From assembly GCF_000455485.1 (NCBI RefSeq), contig NZ_CBQR020000009.1, positions 1-64,000 of the forward strand: a stretch of 64,000 bases of DNA, read 5' to 3'. Below the pieces are notes generated by a model. It was not told where the DNA came from. It worked only from the letters and a program-made list of their open reading frames with translations, and did not search any database. Position numbers and translations under genes: made by a program. This document shows positions 17,551 through 26,266 of the stretch, in pieces. Origin of the DNA: Gorillibacterium massiliense (GTDB lineage: Bacteria; Bacillota; Bacilli; Paenibacillales; NBRC-103111). Within the stretch, counting starts at the first letter, position 1; every line of letters starts with the position of its first letter.

Positions 17551-17969
17551 GGAAAGTTTGACAGACAATCGCCGGCGGCGTGAGGAATCTGCCGCGGGAG
17601 GAAAGTCCGGGCTCCATAGGGCAGAATGCTGGATAACGTCCAGTCAGCGCGAGTTGAAGGATAGTGCCACAGAAATGGACCGCCGATGGCCGTCTCTTCG
17701 GAGACGCGCACAGGCAAGGGTGGAACCGTGGTGTAAGAGACCACGAGGGGCTATGGCGACATAATCCCTGGTAAACCCCATTTGGAGCAAGACCTAGTGG
17801 AACGCAAGTGCGGCTTGACCGCACAGCCTTTGCCCGAGGCGCGTTCGGGTTGGTCGCTTGAGCCGTGCAGCAATGTACAGCCTAGATAGATGATTGTTAC
17901 TTCAATGGTGGGAGGGGCAACCCGTTACGACCACCGGAAGCACAGAACCCGGCTTACGGCAAGCTTTCC
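17551..17969 (+). ncRNA. rnpB: RNase P RNA component (type B)
   Basis: The catalytic RNA that removes the 5' leader from precursor tRNAs. Conserved blocks are GAGGAAAGTCCGGGCTCC near 17597, AGTGCCACAGAAA near 17663, and ACAGAACCCGGCTTA near 17943. The ends were placed by helix P1: GGAAAGTTTG (17551-17560) pairs over 10 bp, with one G-U, to CAAGCTTTCC (17960-17969). The overall plan is the Bacillus (type B) form. Transcription probably begins at about 17543, and the terminator follows 9 bases after P1. Confidence 0.96.
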
Positions 17970-17978
17970 GACTAACGC

Positions 17979-18014
17979 AAAAAACCGCAAGGCGTTTACG
18001 CCCTGCGGTTTTTT
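17979..18014. terminator. Bidirectional terminator between rnpB and the sugar ABC operon
   Basis: AAAAAACCGCA-GGCG and CGCC-TGCGGTTTTTT form a stem with A-runs and T-runs on both sides. It can therefore end rnpB on the plus strand and the binding-protein gene (stop at 18024) on the minus strand. Confidence 0.88.
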
Positions 18015-18023
18015 GCTATTTAT

Positions 18024-19649
18024 TTATTTTTTGCTGAGGAAAGCATCGAATTGCGCTTGTTTTTCCTTGACGATGTCGTCCAGACCAGCGGCCTTCATCT
18101 TTTGTTGATATTCCGGAACTTTCTTCTCCGGATCGATGGAGCCGGTGTCAAGAGCCGGATCGTATTGCTTGCGGATGTTCAAGGTGGCGGCTACCTTCGG
18201 GCTGATCTTCGCATTGTTATCGAAGGTAAAGCCAAGGCCCTTGGAGTAGTGGGTGCCTTCGTTGAAGCTCTTGAATTGATCCCATTTGTCGGCCGGTTCG
18301 CCCTTCCAGATGTAGTTCAGGAATTGGCTGCCGAACATCCAGGCTGCGCCCAAGCTGTAATCGGCGGTTTTGTCGGTAGATTCGACGGTATTGTCGCCGG
18401 TTTTCTTATAGTGGGTGCCTTCGATACCGAAGTTGAGCAGGTTGTTCAGGTATTTGTCACTGTGAAGCAGGTTGATGAACATCATGGCGCGTTCCGGGTT
18501 GGTCGAGGTGCTGCTGATGGCCAGCATCGAGCCGGCGGCTTCGCTCACGGCGGTGGTCTTGACATTCATGGTCAATTGCGCAACCTTGTCGGTCAAACCG
18601 GTGGAAGCGGCGACTTCGGTGTCTTTACCAGGTTTCAATGCAGAAGGAATCATGAATATCTTACCGGTTTTGAAAGCGTCGGTTCCGCTCAGCTGCGTGG
18701 TGGCAGCATCTTTGTTGACCAAGCCTTTGACGAACATGTTGCGAGTGGATTTCAACGTGGCCATGTAGCGGTCGAAGTCAAAGCGGGCTTTAATGGTGGT
18801 GTCGTCGCCATCCTTCAGGAGAACGCCTTCAATGTTGTTGTCACCAAGGAAATCCCAGTTTGCGAAGTAGTGAGAGTTGAAGTTGTCGCCGTCTCTCAGG
18901 AAGACAGGAGTCATGTCCGGCTTGGCGGCTTTGACTTTTTCCAGAATCGGAGTCAGGTCATCCAGAGTTTTCGCGGCTTTCAGTTGATCTTCGATACCCA
19001 GTTCTTGCGCGATGTCTTTGCGATAGAGGACACCGCCTTCAGAAGCCATTTCTTTGAGGGTCGGAATGCCGTAGTTCAACCCGTTGATTTGCGAGCCTTT
19101 GAGGATATCAGGGGTGATGTTTTGTTGAATGGTCGGGCCGTATTTTTGCAGCAGGTTGCCATACTTGCCGTTGTCGTCATTGAGTGCCAGGAATGCTTTC
19201 TTGCCGACGTTTACGCCATATTGGGACCATACGGCGGTGAACATGATATCCACTTTTTCACGGGAGGAGACCATCAGGTTTACTTTTTGGTCCCATTGAC
19301 CCCATTGAATCGGCTCGATTTTGATGGTAGCGTTGAGTTTCTCTTTCAGATACTTGTTGATTTCGTCGTTAACGGCTTGTTGATCTTTTTGAGGAGCGCC
19401 TGGGAACACCATACGCAGTTCAACGGGCTCGAGCTTGCTTACATCAATGGCATTTGGATCAGCAGCTGTTGTTGCCGCAGGTGTTGTTGTTGCCGCCGGA
19501 GCCTTACTGGCTGCGGTCGTGGGAGCAGTGGTAGGAGCTTTGGTTTCCTTACTGTCTTTGCTGCTGTCCTTGCCACAGCCGGAGAGCACCATGGCTGCCG
19601 ACATCATCAAGGTCAGCGTTGCGATTGCCGGTTTTTTCCAACGTTTCAT
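18024..19649 (-). CDS. Extracellular solute-binding lipoprotein (LplA/YtcQ type)
   Basis: 541 residues. A type II signal peptide ends in the lipobox LSGCG, followed by a Ser/Lys/Thr/Ala-rich linker (~residues 25-65) and a family 1 binding-protein fold (PVELRMVFPGAPQKDQQAVNDEINKYL). The long form of ~540 residues is typical of Paenibacillus lipoproteins working with LplB/LplC permeases, usually for oligosaccharides or complex glycans. The substrate cannot be read from sequence. It is the last gene of a minus-strand operon, after two permeases, with GGGAGGAAT upstream. No ATP-binding subunit is nearby; such systems usually share an MsmK-type ATPase. Confidence 0.92.
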   Translation of the reverse strand: MKRWKKPAIATLTLMMSAAMVLSGCGKDSSKDSKETKAPTTAPTTAASKAPAATTTPAATTAADPNAIDVSKLEPVELRMVFPGAPQKDQQAVNDEINKYLKEKLNATIKIEPIQWGQWDQKVNLMVSSREKVDIMFTAVWSQYGVNVGKKAFLALNDDNGKYGNLLQKYGPTIQQNITPDILKGSQINGLNYGIPTLKEMASEGGVLYRKDIAQELGIEDQLKAAKTLDDLTPILEKVKAAKPDMTPVFLRDGDNFNSHYFANWDFLGDNNIEGVLLKDGDDTTIKARFDFDRYMATLKSTRNMFVKGLVNKDAATTQLSGTDAFKTGKIFMIPSALKPGKDTEVAASTGLTDKVAQLTMNVKTTAVSEAAGSMLAISSTSTNPERAMMFINLLHSDKYLNNLLNFGIEGTHYKKTGDNTVESTDKTADYSLGAAWMFGSQFLNYIWKGEPADKWDQFKSFNEGTHYSKGLGFTFDNNAKISPKVAATLNIRKQYDPALDTGSIDPEKKVPEYQQKMKAAGLDDIVKEKQAQFDAFLSKK

Positions 19650-19766
19650 CTCTTGCGATTCCTCCCTTTAATAGAACCGTACTTTTATATGCTTAAACCG
19701 GTTGCCCGGAAGAAGCCAAGCTTGAAGAACTGCCGAATCGTGAAGCGTATTTGCAAAATAGGGTCA

Positions 19767-20735
19767 TCAACCTTTGACGGCGCCGACGGTCAAGCCTGCA
19801 ATGAAGTAGCGCTGGAAGAACGGGTAAGCGAGAATGATCGGCCCGATCCCGAGAACCGCCATCGCCATCCGGACTGTTTCCTGCGGGAAGCTCAAGTAGC
19901 CGCCACCCTTAGCAATTTCAGCTGCTGCCGTCGAATTTGAGGACAGGAATTGAATATCCAGCATCGTCTTGTACATCAGGAACTGCAAGCTGACGTTATG
20001 GTTGCCGACCCCATCGATGAAGACCATGCTGTTGAACCAGTCGTTCCAATAGGCTAAGGTTTGGAACAAACCGACGGTAGCGAGAACCGGCAAGGACAAA
20101 GGGATAACGATTTGGAAAAAGATACGGAATTCGCCGGCTCCATCGATTTTTCCGGATTCCAACAGCTCGCCGGGAATCGAATTGCTGAAAAATGTGCGGA
20201 TGATCATGACCAGGAAAGCGGAGACAAGGAGCGGCATGATCAGTGCCCAAAGCATGTTTTTCATATGGAAAATTTGGGTGTAAACGAGATACCAGGGAAC
20301 GAGCCCGCCGTTGAACAGCATGGTGAAGAACATGAAGAAGGCGAATTTGTTCCGGTGGGGAAAATCCTTGCGCGAGATCGGATAAGCGAACAGCGACATG
20401 ATCAGGATACTGAGCGCAGTGCCGACGATCGTGACAAAGATCGAAACACCATAGGATTGGACGATTTGATGCCAGTCCTTGAACATGAAACGATAAGCTT
20501 CCAGACTGAGCTTTTGCGGTAAAAAGCTATAGCCGTGAACGAGTACGGTATTTTCATCTGTAAAAGAAATGATGATGACCAGGAGCAGCGGGACTAAGCA
20601 CGCCAACGAATAGAGAGCGAAAATCACATTGATGACAAAGTTGCTTTTCGCGGAAATCGCCGTAGCGCCGAAAGTTTTCTTCTTGCGGGAAGAACGCGCC
20701 GCCTGCTTGTCACTTGCACTTAGATTAGCTGACAT
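19767..20735 (-). CDS. Carbohydrate ABC transporter permease (LplC/YtcP type)
   Basis: 322 residues with about six membrane helices. The EAA loop that contacts the ATPase is SGKIDGAGEFRIFFQIVIPLSLP. The N-terminus is a basic cytoplasmic segment (QAARSSRKKKTF). The terminal motif YFIAGLTVGAVKG is typical of LplC-type permeases. It starts 11 bases after the lplB-like gene, with TTTAGGAGGAAG upstream. It forms the inner-membrane channel with its partner and is served by the lipoprotein encoded downstream. Confidence 0.94.
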   Translation of the reverse strand: MSANLSASDKQAARSSRKKKTFGATAISAKSNFVINVIFALYSLACLVPLLLVIIISFTDENTVLVHGYSFLPQKLSLEAYRFMFKDWHQIVQSYGVSIFVTIVGTALSILIMSLFAYPISRKDFPHRNKFAFFMFFTMLFNGGLVPWYLVYTQIFHMKNMLWALIMPLLVSAFLVMIIRTFFSNSIPGELLESGKIDGAGEFRIFFQIVIPLSLPVLATVGLFQTLAYWNDWFNSMVFIDGVGNHNVSLQFLMYKTMLDIQFLSSNSTAAAEIAKGGGYLSFPQETVRMAMAVLGIGPIILAYPFFQRYFIAGLTVGAVKG

Positions 20736-20746
20736 GGTTCTTCCTC

Positions 20747-21730
20747 CTAAAACAGAGCGTCTTCTCTGCTGATTTTTCGGATGAGCATATTGGAGCCGAG
20801 TACGAGCAGGAATCCGACGACGGCCTGGAACATACCGGCTGCCGAAGACATGCCTACATCGCCCATAACAAGGAATGTGTTATACACGTACGTATCGATA
20901 ACCCGGGTAGTGGGTGCTAGCATGCCGGAGTTCATCGTGACTTGGAAAAACAAGCCGAAATCGCCGTAGAAAATGCGGCCGATGCTCAGGATCAACAAAA
21001 CGACGATGACGGGACGGATCAAGGGAATGGTAATGTTGAAGATTTGTTGGCGTTTCGTCGCCCCGTCCAGGGTTGCCGCTTCATAGTACTCGTTGTCGAT
21101 GCCGATGATCGCCGCCAAGTAAATGACAGTACTGTAGCCGATGTTTTTCCATAACTGGACGATTGGCAGGATGTACACCCAGGCTTTTGGCTCCATATAC
21201 CAGTCTATTGGGTTCCAGCCCAGTTTGGGAAAAAGGGAGGTGTTCAGCATGCCGTGTTCCGGTCCGAGAAAGGAATAAACCAGATAGCCCACGACGACGA
21301 AGCTTAAAATATACGGCAGGAACATGGCGCTTTGATGGAACTTTGCCAGTAATTTGTTCCTCATTTCATTGAACATGATGGCGAAGATGATCCCAAAGAC
21401 TAGATTCATGATAATGAAAACGGCGTTATATGCCACGGTGTTGCGGATAAGCTCCCAAGCGACGTTGTTCTGGAAAAGGAAACGAAAGTTCTCGAAGCCT
21501 GACCAAGGGCTTTTGATAAACCAGAATCTTCCAAGGCCATAATCAGGCCGTTTGAAGGCGATCACTACGCCTAACATCGGCAGATAGTTGTTGATCAGGA
21601 GCACGATGCTTGCCGGTAACATCATGATGTAAAGGGGCCAAAACTTTTTTACGTGATGCACAAACCTGGATTCTCTCCGCAGTCGGCTGGCGGGTACGGC
21701 TTGTGGCTCTGGTGTGTAGGGTTGCGCCAT
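20747..21730 (-). CDS. Sugar ABC transporter permease (LplB type)
   Basis: 327 residues, about six membrane helices, with EAA loop YYEAATLDGATKRQQIFNIT. The family block MLPASIVLLINNYLPMLGVVIAF is near the N-terminus and IDTYVYNTFL near the C-terminus. It is the first gene of the permease-permease-binding protein operon; AGAGAGGAAGG precedes the ATG. A candidate CcpA site lies in its promoter region, and a two-component system of the YesM/YesN type is encoded immediately upstream on the same strand. Confidence 0.94.
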   Translation of the reverse strand: MAQPYTPEPQAVPASRLRRESRFVHHVKKFWPLYIMMLPASIVLLINNYLPMLGVVIAFKRPDYGLGRFWFIKSPWSGFENFRFLFQNNVAWELIRNTVAYNAVFIIMNLVFGIIFAIMFNEMRNKLLAKFHQSAMFLPYILSFVVVGYLVYSFLGPEHGMLNTSLFPKLGWNPIDWYMEPKAWVYILPIVQLWKNIGYSTVIYLAAIIGIDNEYYEAATLDGATKRQQIFNITIPLIRPVIVVLLILSIGRIFYGDFGLFFQVTMNSGMLAPTTRVIDTYVYNTFLVMGDVGMSSAAGMFQAVVGFLLVLGSNMLIRKISREDALF

Positions 21731-21774
21731 CCCACATTCCTTCCTCTCTTTTTCTATTTCTATTTCTTGACATC

Positions 21775-21804
21775 ATTGTAAGGGAAGGAATGGAAACGCT
21801 TCTA
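21775..21804 (-). promoter_or_regulatory. Promoter region with candidate CcpA (cre) site of the sugar ABC operon
   Basis: A minus-strand TACAAT -10 (21775-21780) has no good -35. At the -35 position lies TGGAAACGCTTCTA (21791-21804 on the plus strand), matching 12 of 14 positions of the cre consensus TGWAARCGYTWNCW. A weak -35 suggests the promoter needs an activator (the adjacent AraC-type regulator), with catabolite repression by CcpA on top. Both points are inference. Confidence 0.5.
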
Positions 21805-21862
21805 TCTACACTCGTGACCTAACCGACACTATTGTGACATCTTTTTATCCCGTTAAGAATTG

Positions 21863-21888
21863 AAAAACCGCCCGAAATCGGGCGGTTT
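21863..21888 (-). terminator. Terminator of the two-component operon
   Basis: On the minus strand AAACCGCCCGA and TCGGGCGGTTT form an 11-bp stem with a small loop, followed by TTTTTC, 4 bases after the regulator stop. Confidence 0.88.
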
Positions 21889-21891
21889 GCC

Positions 21892-23505
21892 TTATTCCGC
21901 CGGGAATTCCCGGTACATTTTACGGTATTCCTGGGGAGACATGCCGGTGGATCTTCGGAAGATTTTGGCGAAATAGGAAAAATGGCTGTAGCCCAGTGCT
22001 TCTGCAACGGAGCTGACTTTCTCGTTGGAGTAGGCCAGCATATTTTTCGCCAGGTCGATTTTCTCTTTCATGATATAGTCGCTTAACGACTCTCCGGTTT
22101 CCTTGCGGAAGAGACGAGACAGGTAGGCCGGATTGAGATAGACGCTTGCCGCTACTTCCTCACGGCTAATGTCTTCACGGATATGCTCCTCCACATATTG
22201 GGCAACCCGTTTGATTACGCTGGAATGGCCGTAACCTCCGGCGCCAAGCAATGAGACGCCTCGTTCCACTACAGATTCCGTCCATTTTTTCAGTTGTTGG
22301 ACTGATTTAAACGGCTGGTTTTGGTTCCGGACATCGACGCCTACCAGCCATTGGTGAACGGAAAAGCCTTTTCTTCTGGCAGCTTGATAGACGATATGGA
22401 CGAATCCGAAATACAAAGCTTCCAAAGTTTCTGCCTGCGGCTCGGCTTCCGCTAATTGTGAGAAATAGTGCTCGATCTTGTTCGCCAGGATGTCCAACTG
22501 TGCAGCTTCCATTAAGGTTAGCCATTCATCGAAATCGGGTAATGAGGCCGGTTTGGCGGGTGATGGTATTACGTCATTGGCGAGAACGACCTGATTGGTT
22601 CGGGAGACGTTTTCTTTTTCCGCTTGGAGTAAGGTAGAGTACGCTTTGGCAATGCTTCGGAGGGGCGTCGTTTCGCCTATGTAGCAGGAAAGCTGACAGT
22701 GGAAGTATTCATTGCAAGAATAGATGAATTGTCTGCAACGGGCTTCCAGATCTTCGGGCGGTATGACGGCATCCCCCAAATAAAACAAGATCAACCCGCT
22801 GCCATTGCGTTCTGCTAAGGTGATGCCGGGGTTATAGGCAACAACCAATTCTTCCGCCGCCTTGCGTACGGCGTATTCCATAATATCCTCATCCCGGGAG
22901 CTAAGAGGCTCCCGCCACTGCTCTACAGAAATGAGGACTGGCAGAAGTTTGCTTTCAACTTGGAGCGGAAGGTCTAGGCGGCGAAAGCCGGCTTCGAGAT
23001 TTTCCGGAGAAAGGGAAGCCCGCTCGCTGATCAGGTCCTGCCAAAACCGTTCGATTAACAGCGGCTTTTGTGTTTCCCAAAGCTCGTAGTATTTTTTGTA
23101 GGTTTCGCGGAAGTCGGAATTCTCCCGGTCGACTCGCAGCTTTTCCACCGCCTCGGCAATGACATTGCGCATTTCATCGTAATTGACCGGCTTCAGCAAA
23201 TAGCGGAAGGTCCCGAGTTGCATCGCTTTTTGGGCGTATGCGAAATTGGCATGTCCCGTGAGAAAAATGATTTCGGTCTGATAGTTCTGGCTGTGCATCC
23301 AATCCGCCAGCTCAAGCCCGTTTGCCCCTGGCATTTCGATGTCCAGGATCGCCAGATCGACACTTTGGTTTTGTAAGAGCTCCTTAGCTTGGGCTACGTC
23401 GAAGGATTCGATGATGCGGGTTATGTTTAAACTGGGCCAATCGAATCCGGCGATAAGGCCCTTGACGGCGTATTTCTCATCATCAACGATCAAAAGACTG
23501 TACAT
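21892..23505 (-). CDS. Response regulator with AraC-type DNA-binding domain (YesN-like)
   Basis: 537 residues from ATG 23505, chosen because GGGAGG is 9 bases upstream; ATG 23511 is too close to it. The N-terminal receiver has DDE near residues 8-10, the phosphoacceptor in LAILDIEMPG (D55), FLTGH and the LLKPV lysine. The middle ~250 residues are variable. The C-terminal AraC helix-turn-helix pair is VAASVYLNPAYLSRLFRKETG and VAEALGYSHFSYFAKIFRRSTG. It overlaps the kinase gene by 23 bases. It probably activates the neighbouring sugar ABC operon, as is common in Paenibacillus. Confidence 0.93.
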   Translation of the reverse strand: MYSLLIVDDEKYAVKGLIAGFDWPSLNITRIIESFDVAQAKELLQNQSVDLAILDIEMPGANGLELADWMHSQNYQTEIIFLTGHANFAYAQKAMQLGTFRYLLKPVNYDEMRNVIAEAVEKLRVDRENSDFRETYKKYYELWETQKPLLIERFWQDLISERASLSPENLEAGFRRLDLPLQVESKLLPVLISVEQWREPLSSRDEDIMEYAVRKAAEELVVAYNPGITLAERNGSGLILFYLGDAVIPPEDLEARCRQFIYSCNEYFHCQLSCYIGETTPLRSIAKAYSTLLQAEKENVSRTNQVVLANDVIPSPAKPASLPDFDEWLTLMEAAQLDILANKIEHYFSQLAEAEPQAETLEALYFGFVHIVYQAARRKGFSVHQWLVGVDVRNQNQPFKSVQQLKKWTESVVERGVSLLGAGGYGHSSVIKRVAQYVEEHIREDISREEVAASVYLNPAYLSRLFRKETGESLSDYIMKEKIDLAKNMLAYSNEKVSSVAEALGYSHFSYFAKIFRRSTGMSPQEYRKMYREFPAE

Positions 23506-25252
23506 GGGCATATTCCTCCCGAATCAAAATATCTTCATGCAGTGGCAGTCGCAGCTCAACTTCGGCCCCCTGGCCGTCAAGGTTGCGGAAAGTGACGGAC
23601 GCGTGATTCCCATATAGGAAGATTAGTCTGCGCATGACGTTCCATATGCCCACATGGTCGCTTTGAGCTTCCCGCCAATCGGCAATTTTGAAGGCTTCCA
23701 GAGCCTCTGCCGAAAACCCGATGCCGGAATCGCGGACGGTGATCACCACTGGCGAAGTGGGATCTGTTTCGTCCTCACGGACGACAATCTCGATCGCGAA
23801 GATTTCATTGCGTTTTTGAAAACCGTGAATAATTGTATTTTCTACGAAAGGCTGGACGGTAAGAGGCGGAACCGGCAGCTTGTCCAGCTTTTCTGGTAGT
23901 TCTATGGAATAACTCAGGTTATCGGGATAACGAAGCACTTGAATCTCCAAATAGTTCTCGATATGTTTCAATTCCTCGCCAAGTGTGACCGTCGACCGGT
24001 TGGAATGGGTGGTGAAGCGGAAGAAATCCGCCAAATGCAGAGCCATTTTTTGCACGGAGCGGAAGTCCTTCAAGATGGCCAAATTATAGAGAATGTTTAG
24101 ACTGTTCATGAAGAAGTGGGGATTGATCTGGACTTGTAGATGGCGATATTCCGCCTGCTGAACTCGCAATTGCTCCTCGTATACGTTGATTTTTAAGTTG
24201 GCGATCTGCGTGGCCATATCGTTGAACGCCCGGTTGATATAAGCGAATTCACCTTTATTTGCGATGTTCAAACGAATGTTCAGCTTCCCCTTGCCGATGT
24301 TGTTCATCCCCCGCATAAGACCCGAAAGAGGACGAATCAGTTCCCGCTGCAGGAAAAGCAGCATAGCGATGAGCACGACGCCGACCAAAATAGGGATGTA
24401 GATGAGCGCCTTCTGAAAGTAAGGGAGCTTCTTGACGATGGTTGTTTCCGGAATCGTCATGACGTAGGAAATGGGGGTGTTCATCAGGCTGGCCTTTACC
24501 ATCAAATAACGCTTGGACGTAGAAGGATCGCTAAACATTCCGTAGCTTTTTCCCGCTTTCTCCATCTTGGTCAAATCGGCGGTTAGGTCCTCGCTGTGAA
24601 ATTGCCCATTCGCAGGGGTGGTCAACGGGTTGTTCTTAGAATCCACCAGGAAGAAGTCGGTCCCTTCCCCAAGGTTCCAATCCCGGAGAGGAGCGACGAG
24701 GCTATCCAGATCGATCCATACTCCGGAGATGAAGTCAGAGAAAATATAGGCTATCCGGTAAATGCTGTAACCGTTGTCCGTTCGAATCAAGTTCCATTGA
24801 TATTCAGGGGAATCGAAAAATTGAGACAGGTTGCCGCGAATGCGGTCATATTGACTTGCATAATTGCCTTTGCTATACATCGTGAGGTCATCGTAGGCGC
24901 GTGAATAAGCAAAGACGGAGTTGATGATTTTATAGTAGCCGGTTCCCGATGAAAGCTTGATTTGCACCCTGATTTTGGTCATATAGTAGTCGGCGGAGTC
25001 CGTCCCGTATGCATAGAGGGTCGTAAAGTCCGTGTCGTCAACGAATCGGTAAAGGAAGGTGCTGGTCTCGCTTAACATATTGTCCACGTTTTCCGTGTTC
25101 TGCTGCAAGAGAGCCGCATAATTTTGAGACGTCTGCTTCTGCACGACGTCGATGGCATAGAAATTGTTATAAAAAAGAAGGATGACAAGGGGGGCAATGA
25201 CCAGGACGAGGCCAAGCATGATGCGTACGCGAACGGAATGATTCCAGTCCAT
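23483..25252 (-). CDS. Sensor histidine kinase (YesM family)
   Basis: 589 residues from ATG 25252, preceded by AAGGGAT; the frame is open to 25288 without a ribosome site. Order: membrane helix (IMLGLVLVIAPLVILLFY); extracellular sensor of ~260 residues of the Cache type; second helix (ALIYIPILVGVVLIAMLLFL); HAMP domain; His_kinase domain with the phosphoacceptor in QINPHFFMNSLN (H379); and HATPase_c with PFVENTIIHG and RDSGIGF. The kinase pairs with the overlapping AraC-type regulator and probably senses a carbohydrate, directly or through the binding protein. Confidence 0.94.
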   Translation of the reverse strand: MDWNHSVRVRIMLGLVLVIAPLVILLFYNNFYAIDVVQKQTSQNYAALLQQNTENVDNMLSETSTFLYRFVDDTDFTTLYAYGTDSADYYMTKIRVQIKLSSGTGYYKIINSVFAYSRAYDDLTMYSKGNYASQYDRIRGNLSQFFDSPEYQWNLIRTDNGYSIYRIAYIFSDFISGVWIDLDSLVAPLRDWNLGEGTDFFLVDSKNNPLTTPANGQFHSEDLTADLTKMEKAGKSYGMFSDPSTSKRYLMVKASLMNTPISYVMTIPETTIVKKLPYFQKALIYIPILVGVVLIAMLLFLQRELIRPLSGLMRGMNNIGKGKLNIRLNIANKGEFAYINRAFNDMATQIANLKINVYEEQLRVQQAEYRHLQVQINPHFFMNSLNILYNLAILKDFRSVQKMALHLADFFRFTTHSNRSTVTLGEELKHIENYLEIQVLRYPDNLSYSIELPEKLDKLPVPPLTVQPFVENTIIHGFQKRNEIFAIEIVVREDETDPTSPVVITVRDSGIGFSAEALEAFKIADWREAQSDHVGIWNVMRRLIFLYGNHASVTFRNLDGQGAEVELRLPLHEDILIREEYAHVQSFDR

Positions 25253-25389
25253 TAGGATCCCTTCTTCACGAAAACGATAAGCGCGCATGCAAAATGAAAG
25301 CGGCTTCGTTATTTCATCCTAAAGGAAGGGAAGGGGAGATGTCTACCCAAATTTATGCATGAATATAGCTTCTACAAAATGACATGACA

Positions 25390-26199
25390 TCAATTGAAGC
25401 CATGTTGAGCGGATATCGACGGTCGGTAAAACATGCGTAAATTGGGAGCCAGCGCCGGTCCATTCCAGGCTGCCAGTTTCATCATGAACGGATAATCGAT
25501 GCCGACGATATCATTGGACATATAGGCAGAGATCTGGCTGTTGGGGGCTCTTCTATCGTTGAGGTTGCTGATCATCTCTTCCTCGGATTTGATCCCTGCG
25601 CCGTGGCCGTAGTATTGGTCGCCGAGGAGCTTGATGGTGTTTTCGCCGATCCACCAAGGGGTGCGCGGGTCGTAGCCGGGATTTTTGAAGTAAACGACAT
25701 CGCCGGGGAATACGCCGTCGGCTTTCTTTTTGGTATACAGCTTTAAGTCCTGATCGTATTGCCAGTCATACAATAGCAGGTCGGCAAAGTTGGCGTTGAA
25801 GGAGTTGTCGCCGATGCTTTGAAGCACACCATGGTACAAGACGATGACCACAGCTGTCGCACACTCCGTTGAGTAAAGGTTCCCGTTTGCAAAAATATCA
25901 CGGATTCCATCGGCAGAGGGAATGCCGTACCGTAAGCGAAAGCCGCCGTTCGGGGTACGGATCCAGTAGGCGTCATTGCACTGGGAGCGGCTGAAGTCGG
26001 AAAAACGGATGCCGCTTTGGCTGAGTGCCTCCGCACTCTCGACAATATGGGCGCGCATGCCCAGTTCAAACATCAGATCCGTCAAGCTCGTATAATATAA
26101 CGGCACATTACTTTCGTTCATCTCGTCGTAGATTTGCCGTTCCAGGGGAGTAAAGGTGTCCCGATCTACGGAAGAAAGCCCTCCCGCTACAACGATCAT
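25390..26199 (-). CDS. tgl: Protein-glutamine gamma-glutamyltransferase (spore coat transglutaminase)
   Basis: 269 residues. Catalytic cysteine in YSTECATAVVIV (C113), plus FNANFADLLLYDWQYD, DVVYFKNP and YYGHGAGI motifs of bacterial Tgl. The enzyme makes epsilon-(gamma-glutamyl)lysine cross-links between coat proteins such as GerQ late in sporulation. It is slightly longer than the B. subtilis enzyme (245). The start codon lies inside a long stem-loop (26178-26246). The protease gene ends 67 bases upstream on the same strand, so read-through from it is possible. The only ribosome site is AAAGG in the hairpin loop, about 11 bases before the ATG. Confidence 0.93.
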   Translation of the reverse strand: MIVVAGGLSSVDRDTFTPLERQIYDEMNESNVPLYYTSLTDLMFELGMRAHIVESAEALSQSGIRFSDFSRSQCNDAYWIRTPNGGFRLRYGIPSADGIRDIFANGNLYSTECATAVVIVLYHGVLQSIGDNSFNANFADLLLYDWQYDQDLKLYTKKKADGVFPGDVVYFKNPGYDPRTPWWIGENTIKLLGDQYYGHGAGIKSEEEMISNLNDRRAPNSQISAYMSNDIVGIDYPFMMKLAAWNGPALAPNLRMFYRPSISAQHGFN

Positions 26200-26246
26200 G
26201 GAAATTCACGCCTTTCGCGTTTTTTCCATGATATGAGCGGGAGGGC
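26178..26246 (-). promoter_or_regulatory. Long stem-loop enclosing the tgl start codon
   Basis: In the minus-strand RNA an 11-bp stem (GCCCTCCCGCT with AGCGGGAGGGC) and a 10-bp stem (ATCATGGAAA with TTTCCATGAT) are stacked, separated by a 3/6-base internal loop. The tgl ATG is paired in the inner stem and its AAAGG site is in the 18-base loop. The outer 3' arm covers tgl codons 4-7. There is no T-run, so it is not a terminator. A 7-codon ATG...TGA frame without a ribosome site lies within it. Confidence 0.75.
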
Positions 26247-26266
26247 CCAAGGGATACAGTTAATCT

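Noticed and set aside
17558-18108. Small open frames on both strands inside rnpB
   Set aside because: The region is a structural RNA with all conserved RNase P blocks; the frames have no ribosome sites.
18051-19940. 629-residue open frame on the plus strand across the binding-protein gene and into the lplC-like gene
   Set aside because: It is antisense to two well-supported genes, has no ribosome site and gives a sequence without family features. It arises from the codon bias of the real genes.
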